From NCBI GenBank assembly GCA_039105265.1, contig JAPFFF010000043.1:930001-994000 (forward strand): a stretch of DNA of 64,000 nucleotides, given 5' to 3'. Numbering within the stretch: position 1 is the stretch's first letter; the number at the start of each line of letters is the position of its first letter. Of this stretch, positions 40,001 through 51,043 are shown piece by piece. The position numbers were made by a program, and so were the translations under genes. Under the pieces are notes generated by a model that saw only the letters and a program-made list of their open reading frames with translations, did not search any database and had not been told where the DNA came from. Source of the DNA: Tritrichomonas musculus. Taxonomy: Eukaryota > Parabasalia > Tritrichomonadida > Tritrichomonadidae.

Positions 40001-40960
40001 TAGAGATCGGCGAAAAAGGAATTTCCATATTTACAAAACTTTTTCATATCATTAAGATCCATATGTTTTAAAAATCCATTTTTTTTCGAAAAGAAAAAGG
40101 TTTGTCTGTAAAAATATTTTTTTGTGAAATAATTTTTTCGTTTAAAAAATTTGTTTTCTTTTTAAAATGAAAAATACTTCTTAAAATGATCTTTTTTTTG
40201 CGAAATAATTTTCTTTTTTCAAAACACCAAGTCTTTTTTATATGAACAATTTTTTTTAATATAGATTTTCTTTTAAAAAAAACAAGATCTTATAAATATA
40301 TTATTTGATTTTGATTTTTGAATACGTTATTTATTCATATTAAAAAAAAAAACGTTATAATTGGTGGAAAAAACTACATTTTGAGGACAAAACTATTATT
40401 TTCATTCCCGATTTAAACTGTCTGCATCAAAAGCATCATTTAAGATTGAAAAGTGCCTCACAGCTTAATGAAGCAAATGATATTTTCTATATCATTAGAA
40501 TGCTTCAAATTTTGAATATAGTTTGATCATAAGCAATGATTACGAGTACTTTATAATTTATACATAAAATATCATTCTTTATGATTTGAATAATATCTAA
40601 ATATATGTTTTTATTAAATAATTCTTTGAAATTCTTGTTAACAAAATTTTTTCTATCAATTTATATTTCGAAAGGAATTTATGATTTTAATTAAATTTTT
40701 TATTTGAAATGATCGAAACTTATTGATATGATTTTACTTTTTGCACACACAAAAACTTTTCGCAAAGAAGCTTTTTTTTTATAAAAAAAAAATATTCAAA
40801 AATAAACCTTTTTATAAAAAAGTCACTTTTTTTTTAAAAAACAATTTTTTTTCGAAAAAGTGTATGCTTTCAGATATAACTTATACACATCAAAATAAAT
40901 ATGTTTTATAAATATAATTCTTTATTTTCAAAAAGGAAATCCCTTTTTCTCCGAGCTCTA
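40001..40960. mobile_element. 0.96-kb non-autonomous element with 25-bp ends
   Basis: The left end TAGAGATCGGCGAAAAAGGA and the inward right end TAGAGCTCGGAGAAAAAGGG match over about 25 bp with three differences. The interior is composed of alternating oligo-A and oligo-T tracts, with many CGAAAAAG and TTTTTCG blocks in both orientations, so it can fold extensively. No target duplication was found. The TAGAG start would suit hAT-like ends. Confidence 0.6.
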
Positions 40961-41302
40961 CTTATTTGCTAAATTCATGACCAAATAAACATTCAATTAT
41001 ATTTATCAAAAAGTTCAAAAAATAAACTTTTTTTCTTATTGTAGAATTGGATTTTTTTTACAATAAAAATCAGGCATAACTCTTTCTTTATGATTTCAAA
41101 TTTTTGCACTCAGTAAATGCAAATGATTAAATAATAATTTTTTTTTTTATTAGAAATAATTATCAAACAGAGGTATTCACGAAGAAAACTAGCCTAGCAA
41201 TTTAATTCTAACTTATTTATTTTATTTTTAAAATATGTAATTAAGATAAATTACAAATTTTACATGATTCCATGTGTTTATTTTCAAGATATTGCTTAAG
41301 CA

Positions 41303-42446
41303 TTTTTTTGTGAGAAAAAAAAAATATTTTCAATATATATATATTGAGATATTTTATTGAAAATATTTTTTTTTTTTTTTTTTCTCACAAAAAAAAATTC
41401 CAAAAATTCCAAATATAATATTGAAATATATATATTTAATGTCAATATAAGCTTGTAAAATATACCCAAATGTAAAAAAAAGACCTGGTCTTGGTGATTC
41501 TTTCTGGTCTTTTGGTGATTTTAATAAATCTTTTAAAAAGTTATTTCTTATGAATTATTAAATAAAATGATTAAATGATATTTGATTAAATAATAATTCA
41601 ATTTACGAATCAACATTCAATAAATTTAATGAATTTATTTAATTACTCGGCTATATATATTCATAAAAATATAAATACTATTAATATTTCAATGCATTAT
41701 TTCAATTCATTATTTATTATTCGGCTATATATATTCATAAAAATATAAATACTATTAATATTTTAAATACATTTTATATCGGTATATATTTAAAATATAA
41801 ATGAAAAAAATTTATTTTCAATTGAAAAAATGCTTTTATTGATTTTATTATATATTTATATCTTATTTTTTTTTTTTATTTTATATATGATATTTTTAAA
41901 GCTTTACAAATCACCATCGCCAAAAAAACCGTTTTGGTGATCTCCAAAATATATGTAAACTATTCAAAATTGAATGCTGTCGCCAAAAGCCCAAGACCTG
42001 GGCTTTTGGTGAAATCGGTTATTTGGCTTTTCATCGTCAATATAAAACAGCTTTTTATTATTATTTTATATGATATATTATACAAATCATACAATTATTT
42101 AGTAATATTCAAAAAATAACATTTTTTTACTGAGAAAATCTTATCGATTATTAATATGACTTTTGATAAAACTCATTTAATTCCTCTTTCAAATAATTCA
42201 ATGGTTTATGACAATAATAAATATTAATAATAATTTATTTGACAATAATATGGTTACATTTGGTGATTTTTAAAACCCAAAAAACGTTTATTTCACCAAA
42301 TTTACAAGCTTAGTCAATATATATAAAATTCCAAATATAATATTTTCAAAAAAAAAAAAAATAATATTTCGATATTTATTTGGAATTTTAAATGAAAGAT
42401 TTTCTATAAAACAATATAAAATATCTCAATATATATATATATATTG
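41303..42446. mobile_element. Cluster of inverted repeats, probably one or two old elements
   Basis: The outer pair is CAATATATATATATTGAGAT at 41331 and its reverse complement ending at about 42446. An inner pair ATATAAGCTTGTAAA (41446) and TTTACAAGCTTAGTC (42301) is also inverted. ATTCCAAATATAATATT occurs directly at 41407 and 42329. The words CTTTTGGTGA and AAGACCTGG recur in the interior (about 41482-41521, 41930-42012, 42258). A compact hairpin with TTTTTTGTGAGAAAA arms opens it at 41303-41397. No protein is encoded. Exact borders are uncertain. Confidence 0.45.
41647..41763 (+). repeat. Direct 43-bp duplication
   Basis: A 43-bp unit starting TCGGCTATATATATTCATAA is repeated without change at 41647-41689 and 41721-41763, with a period of 74 bp. 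It lies inside the inverted-repeat cluster and indicates a local slippage or unequal exchange event. Confidence 0.85.
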
Positions 42447-45294
42447 ACATTAAATAATTATAAATTAAAGCATATATCGATTAATAATATTTTAAATAAA
42501 AATTTATTTAGATATTAACTTATTTTTATTTCAAAAAAAAAATATTTATTTAATAATATTAGTTTTTCACAAAATTTGTGAACACTTTTGTGAAATCCTT
42601 TGAAAAAAAGCTAATTTTGATTTATTTGATAGAAAAAATGAATATTAATAGAATTATTTAAATGTTTAGCAAATTATTTGATTCAAATTATCGACATTTT
42701 CTATTATATATATATATATATATAGAAATATATATTTTATCCAATATCTGTAAAATTTCAATTTATTATTTTTTTTTGTTGTTTGATTTTTGAACATTTT
42801 GACGTTTTGCACCCAAAAAAAACATCGATATTGTTGGAAACAAATTTTCTCAAAATTAAACACATAAATTTCTTATTGATCGCAATATATGTTAAGATGA
42901 ATCGCAATAATTAATATATTAAAATTAAAAGCAAAAAGCTAGGCTGAAAAAAAAATTGGGTTGGATTTTTATTAATTCTTTTGTTTTTTTTTGTTAAATC
43001 CATTGCTTTTTTAAATATCGAATTTATTAAAATGAGATATAAAGCCAACTCAAAATTTAATTCTTTATATATTTATTAAAATTTTTAAGAATTTTTAATC
43101 CTTATTAAAAAAAAGTCTAATAATTCTAATATACCTGAAAAAATAAAATTCTTCTATTTTAACAATGCAATGCTTGCCAAAGATAATATAGAGCAATTAA
43201 ATGTTTTTTTTATAAATTAGAATATTTATACTCTTATAGTCATTGAATTAATGCATTTCTAAAATCCAAAAAGACGTTAAGTCACTTAACATGAATACCT
43301 CTTATCAAACTTTTTAAAGAGCTTATTAAGGTAAAGTATTCAATTTTAAATCTTTCAAAAAGTGAATGAAAAAATGAGTGTTTTATAACTAATATCATGA
43401 TTAAAAAAAATCTTGATTGGAGCAATGTTGATAAAAAACAATAAGTTATAATATTTCGTGTTTGCTTGCTTTTAAATATTTCCAAGAATGAAGATATGAT
43501 AAGGAACATTCATTTGATCAATAGGCACAAGTTGGAAAAAAAGGCTGATCAACTAGTTTTATTTTGAAATCGTATTATGAAATAAATAAAAAAATCTGGA
43601 ATCGTGACGTTGGATTTCTTTTTATTGCTAATTACATTTTTTGAGTACTTTATTTTTTATACTCCTCAGAAAACTCTTTTTTTCTCACAATTTTTTTCAA
43701 TTAAAAATATTTTACAACTATCAAACAACTCAGAAAATCATTATCAATTTTCTTAGACTTCAATTTTTTTCAAAGAATATTAATTCAATTTTATATCATT
43801 GATTGATAATTTTATTTGAAATAAACTTATCAATTTTTTTTTTCTTTTTCAAAAAATTAAAATATATTTTTTTTTATATTGAACGTCAATTTAATCTTTA
43901 TATTTAGGGAATATATTTATTTCCTTATATTTTATATTATATAATAATATTTTAAGTCATCCTGCATTTTTCATACCTAACTATGCTCTCTTTTTAAATT
44001 GAAAAATTTTATATCAAAATGTATTTGGAATGAAATACATGCTTATTACTTCATAAAAATAATAAATCAATAGAAAGGAATATTAAATTCTCATTTCTAT
44101 TTTGAATGATAATTCATTTTTCTCAATCAACTTTTAGAAGAGTATATGCAACTCTCACAAAATATGATCGTTAAAAATAAAATCTTAAACAATTTTATAT
44201 TAGAAAAAAAAAGGAAATTTCTCAATAAAAAATTCATATTTCTCCATTTATTTTAAGAATATATTTTTGTTATTTTTGAATGTTAAATTTAAAAGAAAAA
44301 TTTTATAAGGAAACCTTTTCCAGCATATTTTTTTAACATAATTATGATGACCTTTGATATAAACAAAAACTAAGATCGAAAATGTATATAAATCTTATTT
44401 TTTACATCTATCCCATGGTATTTATGAGAATATAAAGAAATTAATTATCTCAAAATTTCATGTTTCGTATAAAAACTGAAGGCTCCCTCATGCGAAAATA
44501 TGAGAGATATGCTTTTATAAGTTGTATAATATAATCAAGAAGCTCATAAGAACCAATATTTTGGTTAAAATAAACAATTTATATATAATAACAATTAGTG
44601 TTAACTTTTTTTCATTGTATGTTGTTTTCAGGAGTCTTTTATCTAAATCGCGGGGAAAGAGTTTTTTATTTTCATTGTATATTTTCATTTTATAAATATT
44701 TGAGACTTTATTTTAAGAGAAAAATCGCAAAGATTTAATTTTGGGTATTGACATATTCACACATTTTTAATATATTGATTTAATATTACTTGAATTTATG
44801 ATAAATGCAAATTTGTCTATAATAAAACAATAATAAAAACAATCAAAAGCATATATAAAAAAAGATATTTGAGTTTTATTTTTCACTTTTTGAGGCTCTT
44901 CTAGAAAAATCTTTAATTAAAAGTTAATTGTAACAAAAAAGTGGATTAAAACAATCTATAGATTACATCGTTGTAAATATACATAAATAGTTTCTCTGCA
45001 GCAATTTCTTTTAAATATTGTGGTTTGCTTGTCGTAAACTTAATTTGTATATTCTCGTCGTAAAAAAATTCATAGAATAATATATTTTATACAGTTTCTG
45101 TGTAATAAACAGGAAGAATTTTAATTAAAACCGATTAATTATTAATTTTGCAGTGGTTAAATTCTGTTTTAATATACAGCAGATTATCTTAAAGAGCATG
45201 AATTCGTGATGATATACCAAACAAACAAACAAATTAAACATAGAAAGAATAAAATTAAAGAAAGAAAGAATAAATAAGATCTCTCTTTTTTCTT
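42447..45294. other. 2.8-kb AT-rich spacer
   Basis: No gene was accepted. It contains a TA microsatellite (42704-42724) and many A/T runs. The last part, with CAAACAAACAAACAAA (about 45222) and AAAGAAAGAAAG, is the 3' flank of the C2-domain gene. Confidence 0.45.
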
Positions 45295-47085
45295 TTATTC
45301 AGAATCCTCTGTATCATATGGCAAAGCATAATCAGTTGTATGATTTATATTAAAGACTGCTTGTCCAAAGGACTTCTTCTTGCCATAGGCGAAGTTCTTT
45401 GGCTTTTGGATGTCATGAGTAACATCGTTTTCACCATCAGGGATGTCTTTAACAGGGATCTCAACAACACCGATATTGGCTGGTTCTCCGTCGCTGACTG
45501 TCTTCCAAATGTTAAAGACCAATACATTTCCTTTTTTGATTCTATTGAGGTAGAATTTCAAGTCAGGAGTTTCACCGTTATCGACCTTATTGCTTTCTGT
45601 TGTCTTCTTTTTCTTATTCAAGCCATAGGAAATGAGGTCCATTGTGACGTAGACCTGTCCGTCTTCATCATCGATATCAACAAGATCAGAAAGGGATTTC
45701 AAGCTTCCTATGACGTTATCATATCTGCATGGTTTTACTTTAGTATCTCTTTGCTCATCTGGCTTGTGCTGCTTGTGTTGCTGGATTTCTTCTTCTCTTA
45801 AGCTAGATAAACTTTGTAATTCTGATGATGAAAGGGAGGTGAAGCTGGTAGAGTAATGTGATGATAAGTCGCTACCCAGTGAGAAGTCATGGCAATCATA
45901 TGATGAACGTGCCCTTACATGGTCTGTTGGTCTGAGGGTGAAATGAATTACGCAATCGTCTGTTCCTGGAACTTCTTCCTTATATTCTTTAGTTTTGTTC
46001 ATTTCAAGTTCCTTTAAGAAAATGGCAATGTTATCACCTTTTGATGGCTTGATGGTAAAAACGTCTTTTTGTAAATTGTTGAAAGGAACAACAAGGCTTT
46101 GATTCCATTTGAAATTCTTAGATCCCTTGGATGTGGCATATGTCCTGTTGTTAACTTCAAGCTCGCATGTTAATGGTTCATCTTCTTCTGCATAACCATC
46201 ACAATCGATTAAATAAACGTTTAAATCATACTTGGAATCATCACTAATTGGTGTGTTGTAATCAAGTGGTGTAATAGAGAGTCTCAAATGTCCAACTTTT
46301 TGGTTCTTTGTATTGTAAACGTCATCATCAAAAGTAACATCTTTTTGTCCAGCAGAAAAACTTGAGGTTGGGAATTTGACAGATTTAATATATTTCTTCT
46401 CGTTCTTTAAGAGAACAACTTTGAGCGTGTCTTTGCTTGCATCAACTGTTTTGATATATAAATCTTCATTCCAAACTGGATTTGTTCCATTTTGAACAGT
46501 TGTAATTGGATTAGATGTATCATCAACTTCCATCTTGAGTTGGACACAATAGTCTCCTTCTTCGAGATCACTTGCGTCTATGGCTTTAACTCGGAAGCAT
46601 AATCCTTCTCCTTTACCTTTCCTTGGAGATTTGAGACCTCCTGACTTCTTTCGTGGCTCGTCTTGTAAAGAAATTTCAAGATAAAGTGTACCAACATCTT
46701 GATCTTTATAATGCAATTCTTTTTTGATTTCTTTGGTTTCGCCATATTGGAATGAAAGAAAAGAAATTTTGAGTTGCTTACTAATTGGGAAGCTTTTTAA
46801 TTTATCTTTTGACTTTACTTCGACATAAATTAATTCAGTTTCAAGATCATCGACTTTGAAAGTGAATGTTTCGTTCCATTCTGGATTTGGATCGTTTTTG
46901 ACTACATCTGTTTTGTGCTTTTGAAGTTCATCAGAACCAAGCTTAACGGAAACGAATGGACATAGCTTATTTGAGTCTTTTCCTTCGCATTTGAGATCTT
47001 CAGCTTTAATAACTTTGACATTAACTTTTACTTTACCATCGACAAAATCTGAGTTCTGACTACGGATTCCTTCGGCTTGAGACAT
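45295..47085 (-). CDS. Multi-C2-domain protein
   Basis: 596 residues from the ATG at 47085 (MSQAEGIRSQ); the in-frame ATG at 47097 would add four residues. C2 domain 1 spans about 15-150 (KVNVKVIKAEDLKCEGKDSN, then KNDPNPEWNETFTFKV). C2-like domains 2 (about 165-275; TTVQNGTNPVWNEDLYI), 3 (about 285-390; YDLNVYLIDCDGYAEEDEP) and 4 (about 480-590) follow, with a Ser-rich linker (about 400-460) before the last. The first domain keeps several acidic loop residues able to bind calcium; the others look partly degenerate. C2 arrays bind phospholipid membranes, often with calcium, and act in membrane trafficking or repair. No signal or membrane span is present. It is the only host gene recognised in a 25-kb transposon-rich tract. 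Confidence 0.85.
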   Translation of the reverse strand: MSQAEGIRSQNSDFVDGKVKVNVKVIKAEDLKCEGKDSNKLCPFVSVKLGSDELQKHKTDVVKNDPNPEWNETFTFKVDDLETELIYVEVKSKDKLKSFPISKQLKISFLSFQYGETKEIKKELHYKDQDVGTLYLEISLQDEPRKKSGGLKSPRKGKGEGLCFRVKAIDASDLEEGDYCVQLKMEVDDTSNPITTVQNGTNPVWNEDLYIKTVDASKDTLKVVLLKNEKKYIKSVKFPTSSFSAGQKDVTFDDDVYNTKNQKVGHLRLSITPLDYNTPISDDSKYDLNVYLIDCDGYAEEDEPLTCELEVNNRTYATSKGSKNFKWNQSLVVPFNNLQKDVFTIKPSKGDNIAIFLKELEMNKTKEYKEEVPGTDDCVIHFTLRPTDHVRARSSYDCHDFSLGSDLSSHYSTSFTSLSSSELQSLSSLREEEIQQHKQHKPDEQRDTKVKPCRYDNVIGSLKSLSDLVDIDDEDGQVYVTMDLISYGLNKKKKTTESNKVDNGETPDLKFYLNRIKKGNVLVFNIWKTVSDGEPANIGVVEIPVKDIPDGENDVTHDIQKPKNFAYGKKKSFGQAVFNINHTTDYALPYDTEDSE

Positions 47086-47094
47086 AATAGAAAA

Positions 47095-47109
47095 CACTTA
47101 ATAAGTGAA
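47095..47109 (-). promoter_or_regulatory. Candidate initiator (Inr-like)
   Basis: On the minus strand TTCACTTATTAAG lies about 12-24 bp before the ATG of the C2 gene. It agrees with the trichomonad initiator consensus TCA-pyrimidine-T/A at the usual short distance. Confidence 0.35.
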
Positions 47110-48419
47110 TAAAACTACTTTTTGATTATATTGAAAAGTTATATACGAATATCTCATATATATTCATAAATTTTTTAATATAAAAATGCTTTGATTATTA
47201 CTTTTTATTATTGGCATAGGTATATCATTAATATAATATCTATATACCTTATATTTTGCTGATTTATGATTTCTTTAAATACGATCATATCAATTATTTA
47301 ATAATTTCTAAATATTTTTATCTTAATAATTTTAAATTTTTTTAGTATAATATTTTTTTTTCATATTTTATTTATATTTTTACCCCAACTTTTAAAATTA
47401 TTTACTTGTAACATCATAATTTTTAAATATAGAATAAAAATAAGCTTTTTTGGAATTGAATAAATTATATTCAATTATCGCTATTTTAAAAAGTTATTTT
47501 TTCCTTAATATTTATTTATATAGCTTTTATTTTATAATATTAATATCATTTTTGGCCAAAATACTTATTTATTGAATATTGCTTTTTAATAACTTTTGTG
47601 AAAAAGTTTCAATTAAAAAATATCAAATGATTGAAACATTACTAAAATATTATTATTACTACTCATTTAGTGTTGGAAATCGATACAGCATTAATTCAAA
47701 TAAGTGCAATAATTTGGTTCTAGAGATCAAAAACCGCCAAAATATTTCTATTAGTTTATACCAAATTAAAATCTATTTTTAATTAATATTTTTTATCATT
47801 TAGCAAAAAATTTAAATAAAAATTAAATTTTTCAATAATCAACAAAGCTTTCCTTATAAATTATGCCAAAAAAGACTTTATATTATTTGAATAAACTCCG
47901 ATCAAATTTAACAAAAATGAAATAAAATTTATTTATTAAATTGAATGTCGTAAAAAAATTTATTTTTCATATAAAGATGATTTCAAGAACCCAACATCTA
48001 ATAAGTAGATATCAAATATTTTGATATCAAATTGTTAATTATGCCTAAAAAAATGTATAAATGATACCAAAATACAATTTATGCAAATTTCCGAAAAAAC
48101 GAAAAGTATGAGTTTTGCTCTTCATAATCTTTACATCACATTTTTATTAACGTAACTTTTTAACGTAACTTTTTATAAACTCAAAAGTTTTGAAGTAAAT
48201 CAATTATTTATGTTTATAACAATATTTTTTTGCATAATCTAAAGATAAAAATTATTTTTCATTAACTCTTGCTAATTATGATCAAAAAACTATGTTATCA
48301 CAGATGATTATATCTGAGAGATATAATTAGAAGCAAAATATCCTAGGGAAAAAGGTTTTGTACATCGGTACTATTATAAAATAATTCAAATACATCGAAT
48401 AAAAAAATCAAAACGATTT
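47110..48419. other. AT-rich spacer
   Basis: The 5' flank of the C2 gene. No convincing frame was found; a 67-codon frame at 47579 is low complexity. It ends in AAACGATTT (48411-48419), the left target duplication of the next element. Confidence 0.45.
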
Positions 48420-48734
48420 GGGCAATCGTTTTTGTTCCCAGACAAACCTAGTCAAATTTTGTTCCCAAGGTCAATTATTAATTTTAAAAAAAAAAAATGA
48501 AGAAAGATTTTATATTTTTCCATAATTTTCCCAGGGTTTCTACTGCCCCAAGTGGGCGTCGAGCGAAGCCTGATCGTAGCGAAGGCGTAGCCGAGACCCC
48601 ACGGTCGGGGCAAAAACACTGGGAAAAATTTGGAACATAAAATCTTATCTATATTTTTTTTTTATAAGTTCAATTTAATTGACCAGTGGGAACAAAATTT
48701 GACTAGGTTTGTCTGGGAACAAAAACGATTGCCC
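48420..48734. mobile_element. 315-bp MITE with perfect 48-bp ends and 9-bp duplication
   Basis: The ends 48420-48467 and 48687-48734 are exact reverse complements (they start GGGCAATCGTTTTTGTTCCC). AAACGATTT is present on both sides (48411-48419, 48735-48743). A G-start terminal repeat and 9-bp duplication fit Mutator-like elements. The core (48535-48625) is a GC-rich island with nested inverted words (TTTTCCCAG/CTGGGAAAA, TGCCCCAAGTGGG/CCCCACGGTCGGGGCA) and the near-repeat units GCGAAGC, GTAGCGAAGGC, GTAGCCGAG. The perfect ends mean recent insertion or repeated conversion. Confidence 0.9.
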
Positions 48735-49667
48735 AAACGATTTTGCTAATCATAATAAGTCGAAATAAAATCAGAATTTTATACAGTTGTTCCACTTTTG
48801 TAACAGAAGAATCGATAGAATTTTTTTTACGCACTTTTTCGAAAATTTTCATTCAATTTTTTTCTGATCTCAGAAAAAAAATTCGAACTTTTTCGAAAAT
48901 TTTCATTCAATTTTGAAAGGCTTTTGAAAATCATAAAATTTTAAAACTACAAATATAATAAAATCAAAATATTTTTTCTTTTATCTTTTTATTAATTTAA
49001 TTATTATTATTTTGTTTCAATTTTTTAAAATAAAAGATTCCTTCTTGTACCAATTGAATTGTCGAAATTTGCTGATTATTTATGAAAAAACTATCAATCC
49101 CCTGATTTTATTTTCATCCTTGTAGCGGCTGAAAAATTTGATAGTTTTTATAGCGTATTCAATATCATTTTCATAATGACCAACATAGTTTTCTGCTTCT
49201 TGAAGGAAATCAAAGTCCATTATAATGTCATTATATTGGAAATTTAACTGTAATTCGCATTCAGGGAGTTCTGGAAATTGGGAACCAATGCGTAAGCGAT
49301 GTACACATGGAATATCAATTCTGTAATTAGATGATGCAAGCTTATTGTTGCTGCAGGCGCATTCATTGATTGAGGTTTGATAAAAAGCAATCATATTTTG
49401 CATGCAGGCATCGTCGAAGGATTTCATCATTTTAACAGTCTTGTTTTTTAAGTAATAGTAATTGTGAGCAATTCTTTTATTTACATTCATATACTTGTCC
49501 ATTAAAGAAGTATAAAATCTAAAAATAGACTGGTAAAAAGTATTCCTCCTTGGTGTCCTTTTATTCAAATGGCCGTGAGTTGCCTCAAGCGTATTTGTTG
49601 TAGAGGGCATCCGAGCTTGGCAACGCACGGCCAGTGACACTTCATTCCAGCGTTTTGGATTTTGAAT

Positions 49668-50377
49668 GGTAGACTTTTTTTTGGACAAAATCGGCACCTT
49701 TTACAATAACCGTTTTTTGTAAAGTCCAAAATCGGCACCTTTTACATCAAATAAACATTCAAAATCAATTTTTTACAAAAATGAAAATAAAAAAAAAATA
49801 AAATAATTATATATAAATGTTTATTAAAATAGAATTATGATAATATTTGGATTAGTTTTAATCTATTTTTTATATAATTATGAATAAATGAAAAAAAGAA
49901 AACTATCCAAAAGTATTCCTATAGAGTTAAATTGAACAATTCATATGAAAATAATTCATTTGATTACTGCGAGCAAGGTCACACATGTGTGTATTAGTAT
50001 TTCATTTCAATTTGATATCTGCCAGAAACAAAGACAAATAAAAATAATAGCTACATGACTATTTTCTGGGCTTAATAGACATACTTTTGGCTACAAATCA
50101 CTAAAAATGAAAAAAATTCTGATATAAAAAATAAGTTTTTTTGCTAATATGATATTCAAATTAATGTACAGTGAATTGAGATTATGATCATGTAGAACAC
50201 ATCATCGATAAAAGTCTGTATTACCTCGAGCTTGCTGTATATATGAATGCTTTAAATTAAAAAAAAATGATTTTCAATAAATAAATGGTCATACGTTTAT
50301 TGTTTTTTTAACAAATTCTATTGATATATTTTGAATAGATAAATGGCCTGCTGATTTTGTCCTTTTTGGAGTCTACC
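49668..50377. mobile_element. 710-bp non-autonomous element nested in the MULE
   Basis: The ends GGTAGACTTTTTTTTGGACA and, inward from the right, GGTAGACTCCAAAAAGGACA match and go on as AAATC(G/A)GCA for about 30 bp. TTTTGAAT is present at both borders (49660-49667 and 50378-50385), an 8-bp duplication. Interior direct repeat AAAATCGGCACCTTTTACA lies at 49686 and 49725. Removing it leaves MULE codons that run on, which confirms the borders. No transposase is encoded. Confidence 0.85.
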
Positions 50378-50565
50378 TTTTGAATACATATTTGGTTGTT
50401 TAAAAACACAAGTCCTACTTTTGATAAAGATGCATTTACATTTATAAACTCTTCATTATTTTGAGCACATATTTCTGAAAATTTATTTGAGAATATTTGT
50501 GTACAATTAAAAAGGTCAAAATTGCTTTCACATTTTATTAATCTTTCAATTTCGAAACTATAATC

Positions 50566-51043
50566 CTAGGCTTATGTGTCCAAACGTATTTATATTCAAA
50601 AAGTTTGGAATGGATACATAAATGTGTCCACAAATTTTTGAGAACTTGATACTATCCAAAAAATCCAATTTTGGATACTTTGTTTCAATTTTGGACTGCT
50701 CTCAAATTTTCAATAGTAAATTTGAATATAATATACCAAATATATATAGAATTTTTTTTAAATATAAAATATGATTTTAAACTTTTTGTATCATTATTTG
50801 TTCGCTATTATTTAAAATAGTATTGTAAAAAGCATTTTATTATAAAATAGCTAATCATTATGTATCATTAACTTATTTTCTTAAAAAAGATCAAACTACC
50901 CAAAAAAAAAGTATTTGGCTATTTTTTTTCAAAAAATTGAATAAAAACACGATAAAAAAACTCGTTTTTTGTCCATAAAAAAGTGACAACTCTTATCAAA
51001 AAGTCAAAAAAGGGCATTCAGTTCACTGGACTCAAAAGCCTAG
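50566..51043. mobile_element. 478-bp hAT-like element nested in the MULE
   Basis: The borders CTATAATC (50558-50565) and CTATAATC (51044-51051) are an 8-bp duplication. The ends CTAGGCTTATGTGTCCA and inward from the right CTAGGCTTTTGAGTCCAG match over 17 bp with two differences. The interior includes GTCC, GGATACTT and TATCCAAAAAATCC blocks resembling sequence near 21.26 kb. It has no coding capacity. MULE codons read through the empty site (KNKDY followed by SFEIERL). Confidence 0.88.

Noticed and set aside
48535-48625. tRNA or structured RNA gene in the GC-rich core
   Set aside because: No cloverleaf, no GGTTCGA-type box; the pairing is explained by nested inverted words of the MITE.
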